The notes under the pieces are model-generated. The model was not told the DNA's origin and did no database searches. It saw nothing but the letters and a program-made list of their open reading frames with translations. From NCBI GenBank assembly GCA_036490955.1, contig DASXCX010000257.1:1-60938 (forward strand): a stretch of DNA of 60,938 nucleotides, in the 5' to 3' direction. The translations under genes and the position numbers were made by a program. Below, piece by piece: positions 49,997-59,162 of the stretch. Source of the DNA: CAIKMD01 sp036490955. Its GTDB lineage: Bacteria; Pseudomonadota; Alphaproteobacteria; ATCC43930; CGMCC-115725. The stretch's first letter is position 1; each line of letters starts with the position of its first letter.

Positions 49997-52777
49997 TTAT
50001 TCGGCGGCGACCGTGTCGCTCTTTTCCTGAGCCTTGGTTGCGTCCGGCGCCAGCGGATCGGCCAGTGCCGCGGCAAGGCGTTCGCGAATATCGCCCAAGC
50101 GCTTCTCATGATCGATCTTGTGGCCGAAGAGGTCTTTCACATAAAAGACGTCGACCACCTTCTCGCCGTAGGTTGAGATTTTCGCGCTCGATATCTGCAG
50201 ATTGAGTTGCGTCAGCGCGCGCGTCACCTCGTACAGCAAGCCGGTGCGGTCGCGGCCGTTCACTTCGATCACGGTATGCGTGCTCGAGGCCTTGTTGTCG
50301 ATCAGGACGCGCGGCGGCACGGTGAAAACGCGCGTACGGCTTGGCATGCTCGCGGGCGCCGCAAGATCGACATGCGGCTTGAGCTTGCCGACGAGCACGT
50401 TCTCGAACATCACCGAGAGCTTGGCGAGCTTTTGCGGTTGATCGACCGCGCCGCCGTCGCGGTCCTGCACCCAGAACGTATCGAGCGCCATGCCGTTCGA
50501 GAGCGTGTGGATCTTCGCGTCCACGATGTTCGCGCCGGCGAGGGCCAGCGCGCCCGCGATGCGCGAGAAAAGTCCGGCGTGGTCGGCGGTGTAGAGCGTG
50601 ATCTCGGTGACCGCGCGGTCGATATCGACGCGCGTCTCGACGGTCAGCGGCGCGCCGCTACGCTCGGCCTCGCGCACCAGCCGCGCATGGCGCGCTTGCG
50701 TCTCCGCGTCGAAGGAAAGCCAGTAGAAGGGATAGCCTTTGGCGATAAAGGAATCGATATCGGCCGCGGTGAAATCGGGCAGCAGCTTCTTCGCCGCTTC
50801 TTGCGCCTGGCGCACGCGCTCCTCGCGCGCCGTGGCGTCGATGCCGCCCGACATCAGCTCGAAGGCGCGGTGGTAGAGCTCGCGCAGCAGCGCCGCCTTC
50901 CAGCCGTTCCAGATTTTCGGGCCGACGGCGCGGATATCGGCGACGGTCAGCAGCAGCAGCAGCTTCAAGCGTTCGGGCGATTGCACGCGCGCGACGAAAT
51001 CGGCGATCGTTTTCGGATCGTCGATGTCGAATTTAAACGCCGTGTTGCTCATCAAAAGATGCCAGCGGATGAGCCACGCGATGGTCTCGGTCTCCTCTGC
51101 CGAGAAGCCGAGGCGCGGCCCGAGCCTTTCGGCGACCTGCGCGCCCAAGACCGAATGATCGCCGCCCCGGCCTTTGGCGATGTCGTGCAGTAGCACCGCG
51201 AGATAAAGTGCGCGCCGCGAATCGATCGTCGGGAAGAGGCTGGTCGCGAGCGGCAATTCGTCCTTCAGCTTGCCATGCTCGGTATCCGAGAGGATGCCGA
51301 TGGCGAAGATCGTGTGCTCGTCGACCGTATAGGTGTGATACATGTCGTATTGCATCTGCGCCACGACACGGCCGAAATCAGGAATGAAGCGACCAAACAC
51401 GCCCGATTCGTTCATCCAGCGCAAAGCAATCTCGGGATTGACGTTGCTCGCGGTCAGGATGTCGACGAAGAGCCCGTTGGCTTCCGGATTGCCGCGCAAC
51501 TCGGCGTCGACCAGCTTCAGCGATTGCGTGATGAGGCGCAGCGCGTGCGGATGAATGTCGAGCTCTTCCTTCTGCGCAACGCGAAAGAGGCGTAGCAGCC
51601 CGACGGGATCCTTGGCGAATTGATCTTCGCTCGCGACATCGAGCCGACCGGCATCGACGGTGAAACCCTCGACCGATTTCTTGCCGAAACCCCAGCGCTT
51701 CAGCGAGAATTTCGGCTGATGGCGATGCTCCGATTCGAGCACGGCACAGAAGATGCGCGTCAGATCGCCGACATCTTTCGCGATCAGGAAGTAATGCTTC
51801 ATGAAGCGCTCGACGCCGCGCGTGCCGGTATGATCGCGGTAGCCCATGCGCACGCCGACTTCGCTTTGGCGGTCGAAGGTCAGGCGATCCTCGGCGCGAC
51901 CGGCGATGAAATGGAGATGACAGCGCACGGTCCAGAGGAAATTCTGCGCCCGCGCGAAGCGGTGGGCTTCCTTCGCCGACAGCACTTTCAGCTCGACGAG
52001 CTTGTCGATATCGTCGACGCGATAGACGTATTTCGCGATCCAGAAGAGCGTGTGGAGATCGCGCAGGCCGCCTTTGCTCTCCTTGACGTTCGGCTCGACG
52101 AGATAGCGCGAATCACCGAGCTTTTCATGCCGCTGATCGCGCTCGGCGAGCTTCGCCTCGATGAATTGCGTCGCGCTTTTCCGGGCGATCTCGGCATCGA
52201 AGCGCCGCTTCAGCTGAGCGAAGAGCTCCTGATCGCCCCAGATATAACGCGCTTCGAGCACGGCGGTGCGGATGGTGAGATCGCCCTCGGCGTGGCGGAT
52301 GGTCTCTTCGACCGAGCGCGTCGATTGCCCGACTTTGAGGCCCATATCCCAAAGCGTGTAGAGCAAATATTCGACGACCTGCTCGGTATGCGGCGTGCGC
52401 TTATACGCCGTGAGAAAAAGCAGATCGATGTCGGAAAACGGCGCGAGCTCGCCACGGCCGTAGCCCCCCACCGCGATCAGCGCCATGCGCTCGCCTTCGG
52501 TTGGATTGGCGATCGGATAGACATGGCTCGCGACAAAATCGTAGAGCACGCGGATGAGCTGATCGACGAGGAAGGAGAGGGTGTGAACCGTCTCGGTGCC
52601 GCTGGCGCCGCTCTCGAAGCGCTTGCGTACCTCGGCGCGACCGGCGGCGAGCGCTGCTTTCAGCGTTTCGGCGACACGCTTGCGATCAGGCTCGGCGCTG
52701 CTCTCGGCAATTGCGTCGAGCTGCGCCGCAAGAGCACGGCGATCGACGATGTCACGCTGACGCGGGATTTCGACCAT
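49997..52777 (-). CDS. glnD: [Protein-PII] uridylyltransferase GlnD
   Basis: GlnD senses glutamine and adds or removes UMP on the PII proteins, controlling nitrogen assimilation. The 926-residue protein has the nucleotidyltransferase motif GGYGRGELAPFSDIDLLFL near 105, the HD motif LLHDIAKGRGGDHSVLGAQVAERLG near 510, and two C-terminal ACT domains (starting near ITLYTADHAGLFSRIAGALALAGANIVDAKI and EVNGRDRTGLLYEVTRALTQLNLQISSAKI). All domains complete. It lies downstream of mutS on the same strand, the usual alphaproteobacterial pair, separated by a 228-bp AT-richer gap that probably holds its promoter and has no gene. Confidence 0.97.
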   Translation of the reverse strand: MVEIPRQRDIVDRRALAAQLDAIAESSAEPDRKRVAETLKAALAAGRAEVRKRFESGASGTETVHTLSFLVDQLIRVLYDFVASHVYPIANPTEGERMALIAVGGYGRGELAPFSDIDLLFLTAYKRTPHTEQVVEYLLYTLWDMGLKVGQSTRSVEETIRHAEGDLTIRTAVLEARYIWGDQELFAQLKRRFDAEIARKSATQFIEAKLAERDQRHEKLGDSRYLVEPNVKESKGGLRDLHTLFWIAKYVYRVDDIDKLVELKVLSAKEAHRFARAQNFLWTVRCHLHFIAGRAEDRLTFDRQSEVGVRMGYRDHTGTRGVERFMKHYFLIAKDVGDLTRIFCAVLESEHRHQPKFSLKRWGFGKKSVEGFTVDAGRLDVASEDQFAKDPVGLLRLFRVAQKEELDIHPHALRLITQSLKLVDAELRGNPEANGLFVDILTASNVNPEIALRWMNESGVFGRFIPDFGRVVAQMQYDMYHTYTVDEHTIFAIGILSDTEHGKLKDELPLATSLFPTIDSRRALYLAVLLHDIAKGRGGDHSVLGAQVAERLGPRLGFSAEETETIAWLIRWHLLMSNTAFKFDIDDPKTIADFVARVQSPERLKLLLLLTVADIRAVGPKIWNGWKAALLRELYHRAFELMSGGIDATAREERVRQAQEAAKKLLPDFTAADIDSFIAKGYPFYWLSFDAETQARHARLVREAERSGAPLTVETRVDIDRAVTEITLYTADHAGLFSRIAGALALAGANIVDAKIHTLSNGMALDTFWVQDRDGGAVDQPQKLAKLSVMFENVLVGKLKPHVDLAAPASMPSRTRVFTVPPRVLIDNKASSTHTVIEVNGRDRTGLLYEVTRALTQLNLQISSAKISTYGEKVVDVFYVKDLFGHKIDHEKRLGDIRERLAAALADPLAPDATKAQEKSDTVAAE

Positions 52778-53005
52778 CGCGCGATTTTATCGATAACCAC
52801 GGCGCCTGTCGCGGCTTGGTTGCGGCGCGGCAGCGAATTGGGTTCGTTTGGTAATTTTAAATATTTCCGAAATCTTTCAATGGGTTAAGGCGCCGCACAC
52901 GCCCTCGACAAATGGGGGCAACAGCTACCAAATCAAGCGGCCGTCCTGTCCTTGATCATTAGGGCACCCAAGAAACTCGGCCAGGCTCGTCCGCGTCGGC
53001 TCAGG

Positions 53006-55690
53006 CTATTTGTCTCCGCTCAACGCTTTGATCTTATAGAGCAGCTCGAGCGCCTCGCGCGGCGACAGCTCGTCGGGCCGCAATCCGGCGAGGAGCGTCT
53101 CGAGCGGCGCGGGTTCCGCCATCTCCTGCGGCGTTTGCGGCTTGCTAGCGGCAAAGAGCGGCAGATCCTCGGCGAGACGCGTCAGGGCGCTGCTCTGCTC
53201 GCCTTTCTCTAAGGTCGCCAGCACTTGCTCAGCCCGCGCGATCACCGCCGCCGGCAGACCGGCGAGCTTCGCAACATGGATGCCGTAGGAGCGGTCGGCC
53301 GCGCCGGGCGCGACCTCGTGCAGGAAGACGACATCGCCCTGCCACTCCTTCACGCGCATCGTGTAGCAAGCGAGATGATCGAGCTTCGCGGCCAAGGCCG
53401 TCAGCTCGTGATAATGCGTCGCGAACAAGGCGCGGCAGCGATTGCGGTCGTGGAGATGCTCGACCGAGGCCCAGGCGATCGAGAGCCCGTCATAGGTCGC
53501 GGTACCGCGACCGATCTCGTCGAGAATGACGAGCGCGCGCGGCCCGGCCTGATTGAGGATTGCCGCCGTCTCGACCATCTCGACCATGAAGGTCGAGCGG
53601 CCGCGCGCGAGATCGTCCGCCGCCCCGACCCGGCTGAAGAGCCGATCGACGACGCCGATATGCGCCACCTCGGCCGGAACGAAAGAGCCCATCTGCGCGA
53701 GGACGGCGATAATGGCGTTCTGGCGCAGGAAAGTGCTTTTGCCCGCCATGTTCGGACCGGTCAGCAGCCAAAGCCGCTGCGTCTCTTGCAGATCGCAGTC
53801 GTTCGCGACGAAGCTCGGCCCCGCCGCGCGAAGCAGCGCCTGCTCGACGACCGGATGCCGACCTTGTTTGATCGCGAAAGCGGTGCTGTCGTCGATCTGC
53901 GGCCGGGCATAGCGCTCGTTCACGGCGAGCTCGGCGAGCGCCGCCGCGACATCGAGCGCCGCAAGGGCCGCAGCGGCGCATGCGATCTCGCCAGCCTGGC
54001 CGAGCGCCTCGGCGACGAGATCCTCGAAAAGCTTCATCTCCAGCGCCAGCGCCTTGTCGGCCGCGGAAGCGATTTTCGCTTCGAGCTCGCCGAGCTCGAC
54101 CGTCGAATAGCGCATCGAGGAGGCGAGGGTCTGGCGATGGATGAAACCCGCACCCATCTTCGCCGCGTGGTTCGGCCCGATATCGATGTGGTAGCCGAGC
54201 ACGTTGTTGTGCCGGATCTTGAGGCTGGCGATGCCGGTCTCGGCGGCGTAGCGCGCCTGCAGCCCGGCGACGAGGCGGCGGCTGTCGTCGCGGAGCTTCA
54301 CCAGTTCGTCGAGCTCGGCCACATAGCCCGATGCGACAAAGCCGCCATCGCGCGCGAGCAACGGCAAATCCGGCGCGAGCGCGCGCGTCAGCCGATCGAC
54401 CAGCGCATAGTGTTCGCCGAGATCGCGCTCGAGCGACGCGATGAGAGGCGGCGTCGTAAAATCGGCCTGGCGGAGCAGCGCGCGCAATCCCGCCGAGACG
54501 CGCAGCGTGTCGCGGAGCGCCGCGAGATCGCGCGGGCCGCCCCGGCCGACACCCAAGCGCGCCATCGCCCGCGCCATGTCGGCGCAAAGCCTGAGCTCGT
54601 CGCGCAAACCTTCGCGCAGCCGCTCGGCGCCGGCGAAGAACCCGACGGCATCGAGCCGCGCTTCGATTTCGAGCGGATCGGTGAGCGGCGCGGCGAGATA
54701 ATCGGCGAGGAGCCGCGCGCCGGCACCGGTCTCGGTGCGGTCGATGGCGGCGAGCAGACTGCCGTTGCGATCGCCGGTCAGACTCCCGGTCAATTCGAGA
54801 TTGCGCCGCGTCGCCGCGTCGATCTCCATGACGTCGCCGCTGCCGAAGCGCTTGGGTGCCCTGAGCGCCGGTAATTTTCCCTGCTGCGTCAGCTCGACAT
54901 AGTCGACGAGAGCGCCCGCCGCCGCGACCTCGGCGCGCGTGAAGGCGCCGAACCCTGCAAGCTCACGCACGCCATAGAGCGCCTCGAGCCGCTTGCGGCC
55001 ATTCTCGCTATCGAACCGCGCGCTCGGCTGCGGCGTCAGATCATCCTTATGCGGCTGAAACAATTCGACGAGATCGGGCTTCGCCAAAAGCCGCTCGGGC
55101 AGCAACAGCTCGCCGGGCGCGATCCGCGCCAGCACCGCGCCGAGCGATGCGGTGGGCACGGCCTGCGTCGCGAATTCGCCGGTCGAAAGATCGAGCCAGG
55201 CAATCGCGAGATCGCCCGACGCATCGGCGAGCGCGGCGAGATAATTGTGCCGCCGCGCATCGAGCAAGGCATCCTCGGTGAGCGTGCCCGGCGTGACGAT
55301 ACGCACGACGGCGCGGCGAACCGGCGATTTCGAGCCGCGCTTTTTCGCCTCGGCCGGATCCTCCATCTGCTCGCAGACGGCGACACGAAAGCCCTGGCGG
55401 ATGAGGCGCGAGAGATAGGCCTCCGCGGCATGCACCGGCACGCCGCACATCGGAATATCCTCGCCCTCATGCTTGCCGCGCTTGGTGAGCTGGATGTCGA
55501 GCGCCGCCGCGGCTTTCTTCGAATCCTCGAAGAACAGCTCGTAGAAATCGCCCATGCGATAAAAGAGCAGGCAATCTGGATGCGCACGCTTCAGATCGAG
55601 ATATTGCGCCATCGCCGGCGTCGCTTCGGTGGAAGCGGCCGGCGTCTGAACAGGCGGTTGAGGCGTCGGTTCGCGCGCGGATTCCGGCAT
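53006..55690 (-). CDS. mutS: DNA mismatch repair protein MutS
   Basis: MutS recognises base mismatches and small loops and recruits MutL. The 894-residue protein has the mismatch-contact motif YRMGDFYELFFEDSKKAA (Phe and Glu of FYE) near 45-60, the lever and clamp domains, and the ATPase with Walker A GPNMAGKSTFLRQ near 645, Walker B ALVILDEIGRGTATYDG, and the ATHYHELT switch. The C-terminal helical tail has LETLLAGLRPDELSPREALELLYKIK. It is divergent from the binding-protein array by 89 bases. Confidence 0.98.
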   Translation of the reverse strand: MPESAREPTPQPPVQTPAASTEATPAMAQYLDLKRAHPDCLLFYRMGDFYELFFEDSKKAAAALDIQLTKRGKHEGEDIPMCGVPVHAAEAYLSRLIRQGFRVAVCEQMEDPAEAKKRGSKSPVRRAVVRIVTPGTLTEDALLDARRHNYLAALADASGDLAIAWLDLSTGEFATQAVPTASLGAVLARIAPGELLLPERLLAKPDLVELFQPHKDDLTPQPSARFDSENGRKRLEALYGVRELAGFGAFTRAEVAAAGALVDYVELTQQGKLPALRAPKRFGSGDVMEIDAATRRNLELTGSLTGDRNGSLLAAIDRTETGAGARLLADYLAAPLTDPLEIEARLDAVGFFAGAERLREGLRDELRLCADMARAMARLGVGRGGPRDLAALRDTLRVSAGLRALLRQADFTTPPLIASLERDLGEHYALVDRLTRALAPDLPLLARDGGFVASGYVAELDELVKLRDDSRRLVAGLQARYAAETGIASLKIRHNNVLGYHIDIGPNHAAKMGAGFIHRQTLASSMRYSTVELGELEAKIASAADKALALEMKLFEDLVAEALGQAGEIACAAAALAALDVAAALAELAVNERYARPQIDDSTAFAIKQGRHPVVEQALLRAAGPSFVANDCDLQETQRLWLLTGPNMAGKSTFLRQNAIIAVLAQMGSFVPAEVAHIGVVDRLFSRVGAADDLARGRSTFMVEMVETAAILNQAGPRALVILDEIGRGTATYDGLSIAWASVEHLHDRNRCRALFATHYHELTALAAKLDHLACYTMRVKEWQGDVVFLHEVAPGAADRSYGIHVAKLAGLPAAVIARAEQVLATLEKGEQSSALTRLAEDLPLFAASKPQTPQEMAEPAPLETLLAGLRPDELSPREALELLYKIKALSGDK

Positions 55691-55779
55691 GCCTGCACGC
55701 TAGCAGAAAATCCGGCACATCTTTAGAGTGGCGGACAACGAGAGCGCCCAAAACATTGGGGATAACAAGGGAGGAAGGC

Positions 55780-56794
55780 TTGCGACGTGTCGCTTTTTGC
55801 CTGGTCGCTTCTTGCACAATCGCGCTCGCGCTGCTTGCCGCCAGTGCCGCGTCACCGGCGCGCGCCGAGACGATCAAGATCGGCCTTCTCAAGACATCAT
55901 CGAGCGCCGTCACCGTCATTGCCGTCAAGCGCGGCTATTTCATCGCCGAGGGATTGGAGGCTCAGCTCGTGCCGTTCGACGCCGCCGAGCCGGTCGCGGT
56001 GGCAACCGCATCGGGCGATATCGATTTCGGCATCACGGGCCTGACCGCGGGACTCTACGCTCTCGCCAGCCAACTCCGTATCGTCTCCGGCCATCTGCAA
56101 GAGCATCCCGGCTTCCACGCCAACGCGATCGTCGCATCGAACAAGGCTTATGACGGAGGCTTGAAGACGGTGAACGACCTCGCCGGCCATTCGGTCGGCG
56201 TGACGCAGATCGGCTCATCGCTCCATTACAGCGTCGCGCTCGTCGCCGAGAAATCCGGCATCCCGCTCGATGCCTTGCGCATCGTGCCCGCTGCAATCGA
56301 ATGCCAATGTCGCCTCGGCAGTCAGCGGCGGGCAGGTCGACGCCGCGGCGACGCTCGGCAATTTCGCCTCGCCCGCGATCGAGCGCGGCGCCGTGAAGTT
56401 GCTCGCCTGGGCCGGCGATATCGCGCCCTGGCAATTCGGCGCGTTGATCACCTCGGCGAAACTTTCCGACAGCAATCCCGATCGGGTGAAGCGCTTCCTC
56501 AATGCGATGCACCAGGCGCAGCGCGATTATCACGACGCGTTCACCGGGCCCGACGGCAAGCGCGCCGACCAGGCCGATGCGCCGGCGGTCTACGCGATCA
56601 TCGCCGAGTATCTTGGCCAGACGGTCGACCAGCTCCGGCCGGCCCTCGCCTACGTCGAGGGACGCGTCGACGTCGACGACGTAATGCATCAGATCGCGTG
56701 GTACCGCGACCGCGGCTTCCTGAAGAACGCGGCCGGCGCCGAGCAGATCGTCGACCGGCGTTTTGTTGTTCCCATGAGTCTCGCTTTGCATTGA
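55780..56794 (+). pseudogene. NMT1/SsuA-like ABC transporter substrate-binding protein, frameshifted
   Basis: The first part has a signal peptide (ALALLAASAASPARA) and the periplasmic domain ETIKIGLLKTSSSAVTVIAVKRGYFIAEGLEAQLVPFDAAEPVAVATASGDIDFGITGLTAGLYALA. At 56287-56289 an extra C shifts the frame; deleting one C gives VPLQSNANVASAVSGGQVDAAATLGNF and continuous homology with the later copy (59163-60170) through RRFVVPMSLALH. The repaired length is about 337 residues. The start is likely TTG 55780 behind GGGAGG; the frame extends to 55756. No permease or ATPase genes are seen next to it in the window. Confidence 0.85.
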
Positions 56795-56830
56795 CCAACA
56801 TCGGTGCCGCGGCGATAAGATTGCGACAAG
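56774..56830. repeat. Direct repeat, copy A, with promoter
   Basis: The stretch from the last codons of the binding protein through ATTGACCAACATC and GCGGCGATAAGAT recurs at 59085-59145. The core of 31 bases from TTGACC differs at three positions, and part of the flanks is also shared. It contains TTGACC (56791-56796) and GATAAG (56814-56819) 17 bases apart, a plausible promoter for the Rieske gene. Confidence 0.65.
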
Positions 56831-56860
56831 GAGGCCGAAAGGCGGGTTGGGAGTGAGCGC

Positions 56861-58030
56861 ATGTTGAGTCGGGAAGAAAACGAGCTCTTCACGAAAATTG
56901 GACCAGGCACGCCAATGGGCGAGATGCTGCGGCGTTACTGGCATCCGGTCGGATGCTCGGAAAAAGTCACAACCAAGCCCCAGCGCATCAAGGTGTTGGG
57001 CGAAGAGCTCGTGCTCTATCGCGGCGAAAGCGGCGCGCCCGTCCTCATGCAATTGCGCTGCGCTCATCGCAGCCTCGCGCTCGATTATGGCCGCGTCGAA
57101 GGCGACGACCTTCGCTGCCCGTTTCACGGCTGGCTTTACGATAAATCGGGGCAATGCCTCGCCCAGCCGGCCGAGCCCGAAGGCAGCACCTTCAAGGAAA
57201 AAATTCGGCTGAGGTCCTATCCGGTCCAAGAAGTGAGCGGCCTCGTCTTCGGCTATATGGGGCCGCCGCCCGCGCCCCTGCTGCCGCTCTATGACGTGCT
57301 CCGCTTGGAAGCAGGCGCCAAGGCGCTCCAGATCCGCCGGTTCACCGCGAACTGGTTCAATCACGTCGAGAACAGCGTCGACGTCAGCCATCTCTCTTGG
57401 CTGCATGGCTATACGTTCCCCGCCTATGGCGGGCGCAAGATCACCTATCATTGGGATCGGCAGCCTTATGGCGCCGACAATGTTATGCTCGTCGACGGCG
57501 TCAGCGACGACGAGACGCATATCTCGTGCTACGCCTTTCCGACGGTCAATCGCTTCAACCTGCCGCCGATCGCGCCCGGCGGCGCGCTGGTGCGCGGCCT
57601 GCTCTATCGGGTACCGGTCGACGATGAATCGGTGCTGCTCTACTTCCTTCGTTTCGTCCCGGCCGAGAAACGCTCCTTCCAGCTCACGATCCGCCACGAC
57701 ACGCGCGACGAATACAAACATTCGGACGCCGATTGGTGGGGCCTCGATCTGAGCGATCAGGACCGCATGGCGGTCGAGCAGCAAGGCGTGATCGCCGATC
57801 GCCCGAACGAGCATCTCGGCGTTTCCGATGGCGGCATTATCCTGATGCGCAGGATGATGCGTGAATCGCTCGCCGCGATTGCCAGGGGCGAAGACCCGCT
57901 CTGCATCATCCGCGATCCGACACTGCAAGCGGTCGATTTCCGCCAGCAGGCATCCTTGATGCAGCAGCGGCAGGAGGGCGTCGTCTATGGGCGTGCCTTC
58001 GCCCAGGAACAAGCGGACGCGACACCTTAA
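56861..58030 (+). CDS. Rieske [2Fe-2S] non-heme iron oxygenase, alpha subunit type
   Basis: A 389-residue aromatic-ring-hydroxylating or demethylating oxygenase. The Rieske domain has Cys67 and His69 in CAHRSLAL and Cys86 and His89 in CPFHGWLYD. The catalytic iron ligands are Asp174, His177 and His182 in NSVDVSHLSWLHG (D-x2-H-x4-H). The overall order matches phthalate 4,5-dioxygenase and related single-component types that take electrons from a PDR/VanB-type reductase, such as that at 9750-10739, though they are 46 kb apart. Substrate unknown. The TRAP binding protein begins immediately at its stop. Confidence 0.93.
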   Translation: MLSREENELFTKIGPGTPMGEMLRRYWHPVGCSEKVTTKPQRIKVLGEELVLYRGESGAPVLMQLRCAHRSLALDYGRVEGDDLRCPFHGWLYDKSGQCLAQPAEPEGSTFKEKIRLRSYPVQEVSGLVFGYMGPPPAPLLPLYDVLRLEAGAKALQIRRFTANWFNHVENSVDVSHLSWLHGYTFPAYGGRKITYHWDRQPYGADNVMLVDGVSDDETHISCYAFPTVNRFNLPPIAPGGALVRGLLYRVPVDDESVLLYFLRFVPAEKRSFQLTIRHDTRDEYKHSDADWWGLDLSDQDRMAVEQQGVIADRPNEHLGVSDGGIILMRRMMRESLAAIARGEDPLCIIRDPTLQAVDFRQQASLMQQRQEGVVYGRAFAQEQADATP

Positions 58031-59050
58031 ATGAGCCTTCGCGTGAAGTTGTTGGTGTCGGCGATCCTCCTCGGCGTTGCCCTCATCGCGCCGGTGCGAG
58101 CCGACGAGCCGGTCAAACTCAAATTCGCGACGCTCAGCCCGGCCGAGGGACCGCTGAACCAACGTGTCCTTCATCCGTGGGCCGAGCGCGTCAATGCAGA
58201 GGGCAAAGGCGTCGTCGAGATCGACGTGCGCGACGGCTTCGCAGTCGCGAATTTCGACAATGTCTATACCCGCGTGCTCGAGAACGTCATTCAGATCGCC
58301 TTCACCGTCACCGGCTCGATCGCGGGCAAGTTCGTGCGCTCCGGCGTCGTTTCCATGCCTTATCTTTATGACCGGTCCGACGACGCGTCGGCCGCGTTCT
58401 GGCGCCTCTACAAGACCGGCGGACTGGGAAGCGAATACGACGAGATCGTGCCGCTGTTCATTTGCGCGACGGCGAATTCGGGCTTCCATCTGACGCGCGC
58501 GCCGATCGCGCCCGACGATCTCACCGGCTTCAAGATCGTCACCTCGTCGAAAACCGCCGCCATGCTGGTCAGCGCGCTGGGTGGGACGCCGATCTCCTTT
58601 CAGCAATCGGACATGTACACGGCGCTGCAGCGCAGGGCCGTCGATGGGACGACGGGCGCGTGGACGTCGTTTCCGCCCTACAAGCTCGGCGAGGTGACGA
58701 GCTATCACATCGACGCCGGGCTCGGTGGCGCGCCGGCGATGGTCTTCATGGCGAAGAAGACCTTCGATGCGCTGCCGCCGGCGGTGCAGAAGGTGCTGCT
58801 CGACAACGCGGGCGAAGCGCAAAGCCGCTCTTTCGGCGCCTATTGGCAAAATCTCGATATCGAGGTCCGCGCGCAATACAAGGACATGCCGGGCCACACG
58901 ACCGTGACACTCACCCCGGCGCAGACCGCCGAATGGAAGCAAAGGCTCGACGTTGGCGTCACGCAGCGCTGGGTGAAAGAGACGCCCGGCGGCGAAGCGA
59001 CGCTCGGCGCCTATCGCAGCTTGCTGGCCGACGTGACCGCCGGCCGATAG
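58031..59050 (+). CDS. TRAP transporter substrate-binding protein DctP family
   Basis: A 339-residue periplasmic protein with a signal peptide (1-24) and the DctP-type fold: LKFATLSPAEGPLNQRVLHPWAERVNAEGKGVVEIDVRDGF, DDLTGFKIVTSSKTAAMLVSALGGTPISFQQSDMYTALQRRAVDGTTGAWTS, and PPAVQKVLLDN. The conserved TP(I/V)...E/QxYTALQ motif includes the usual substrate-binding residues. No DctQ or DctM membrane subunits are in the window. Its ATG directly follows the Rieske TAA, so the two are in one transcript and may share a substrate. Confidence 0.92.
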   Translation: MSLRVKLLVSAILLGVALIAPVRADEPVKLKFATLSPAEGPLNQRVLHPWAERVNAEGKGVVEIDVRDGFAVANFDNVYTRVLENVIQIAFTVTGSIAGKFVRSGVVSMPYLYDRSDDASAAFWRLYKTGGLGSEYDEIVPLFICATANSGFHLTRAPIAPDDLTGFKIVTSSKTAAMLVSALGGTPISFQQSDMYTALQRRAVDGTTGAWTSFPPYKLGEVTSYHIDAGLGGAPAMVFMAKKTFDALPPAVQKVLLDNAGEAQSRSFGAYWQNLDIEVRAQYKDMPGHTTVTLTPAQTAEWKQRLDVGVTQRWVKETPGGEATLGAYRSLLADVTAGR

Positions 59051-59084
59051 AGGCGATAAGGCCCGGCGAACGAGGCTCGGACCA

Positions 59085-59145
59085 ATGAGTTTGGGCCGCG
59101 CATTGACCAACATCCGCGCGGCGGCGATAAGATCGGCAACAAGAA
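59085..59145. repeat. Direct repeat, copy B, with promoter
   Basis: Second copy of the element at 56774-56830, starting ATGAGTTTG, then GCATTGACCAACATC and GCGGCGATAAGAT. TTGACC (59103-59108) and GATAAG (59126-59131) are again 17 bases apart, giving a promoter for the next binding-protein gene. Its first part resembles the 3' end of a binding-protein gene, which suggests it came from a duplicated gene end. Rieske and TRAP genes lie between copies A and B. Confidence 0.65.
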
Positions 59146-59162
59146 GTGTGATGGAGGATGCC

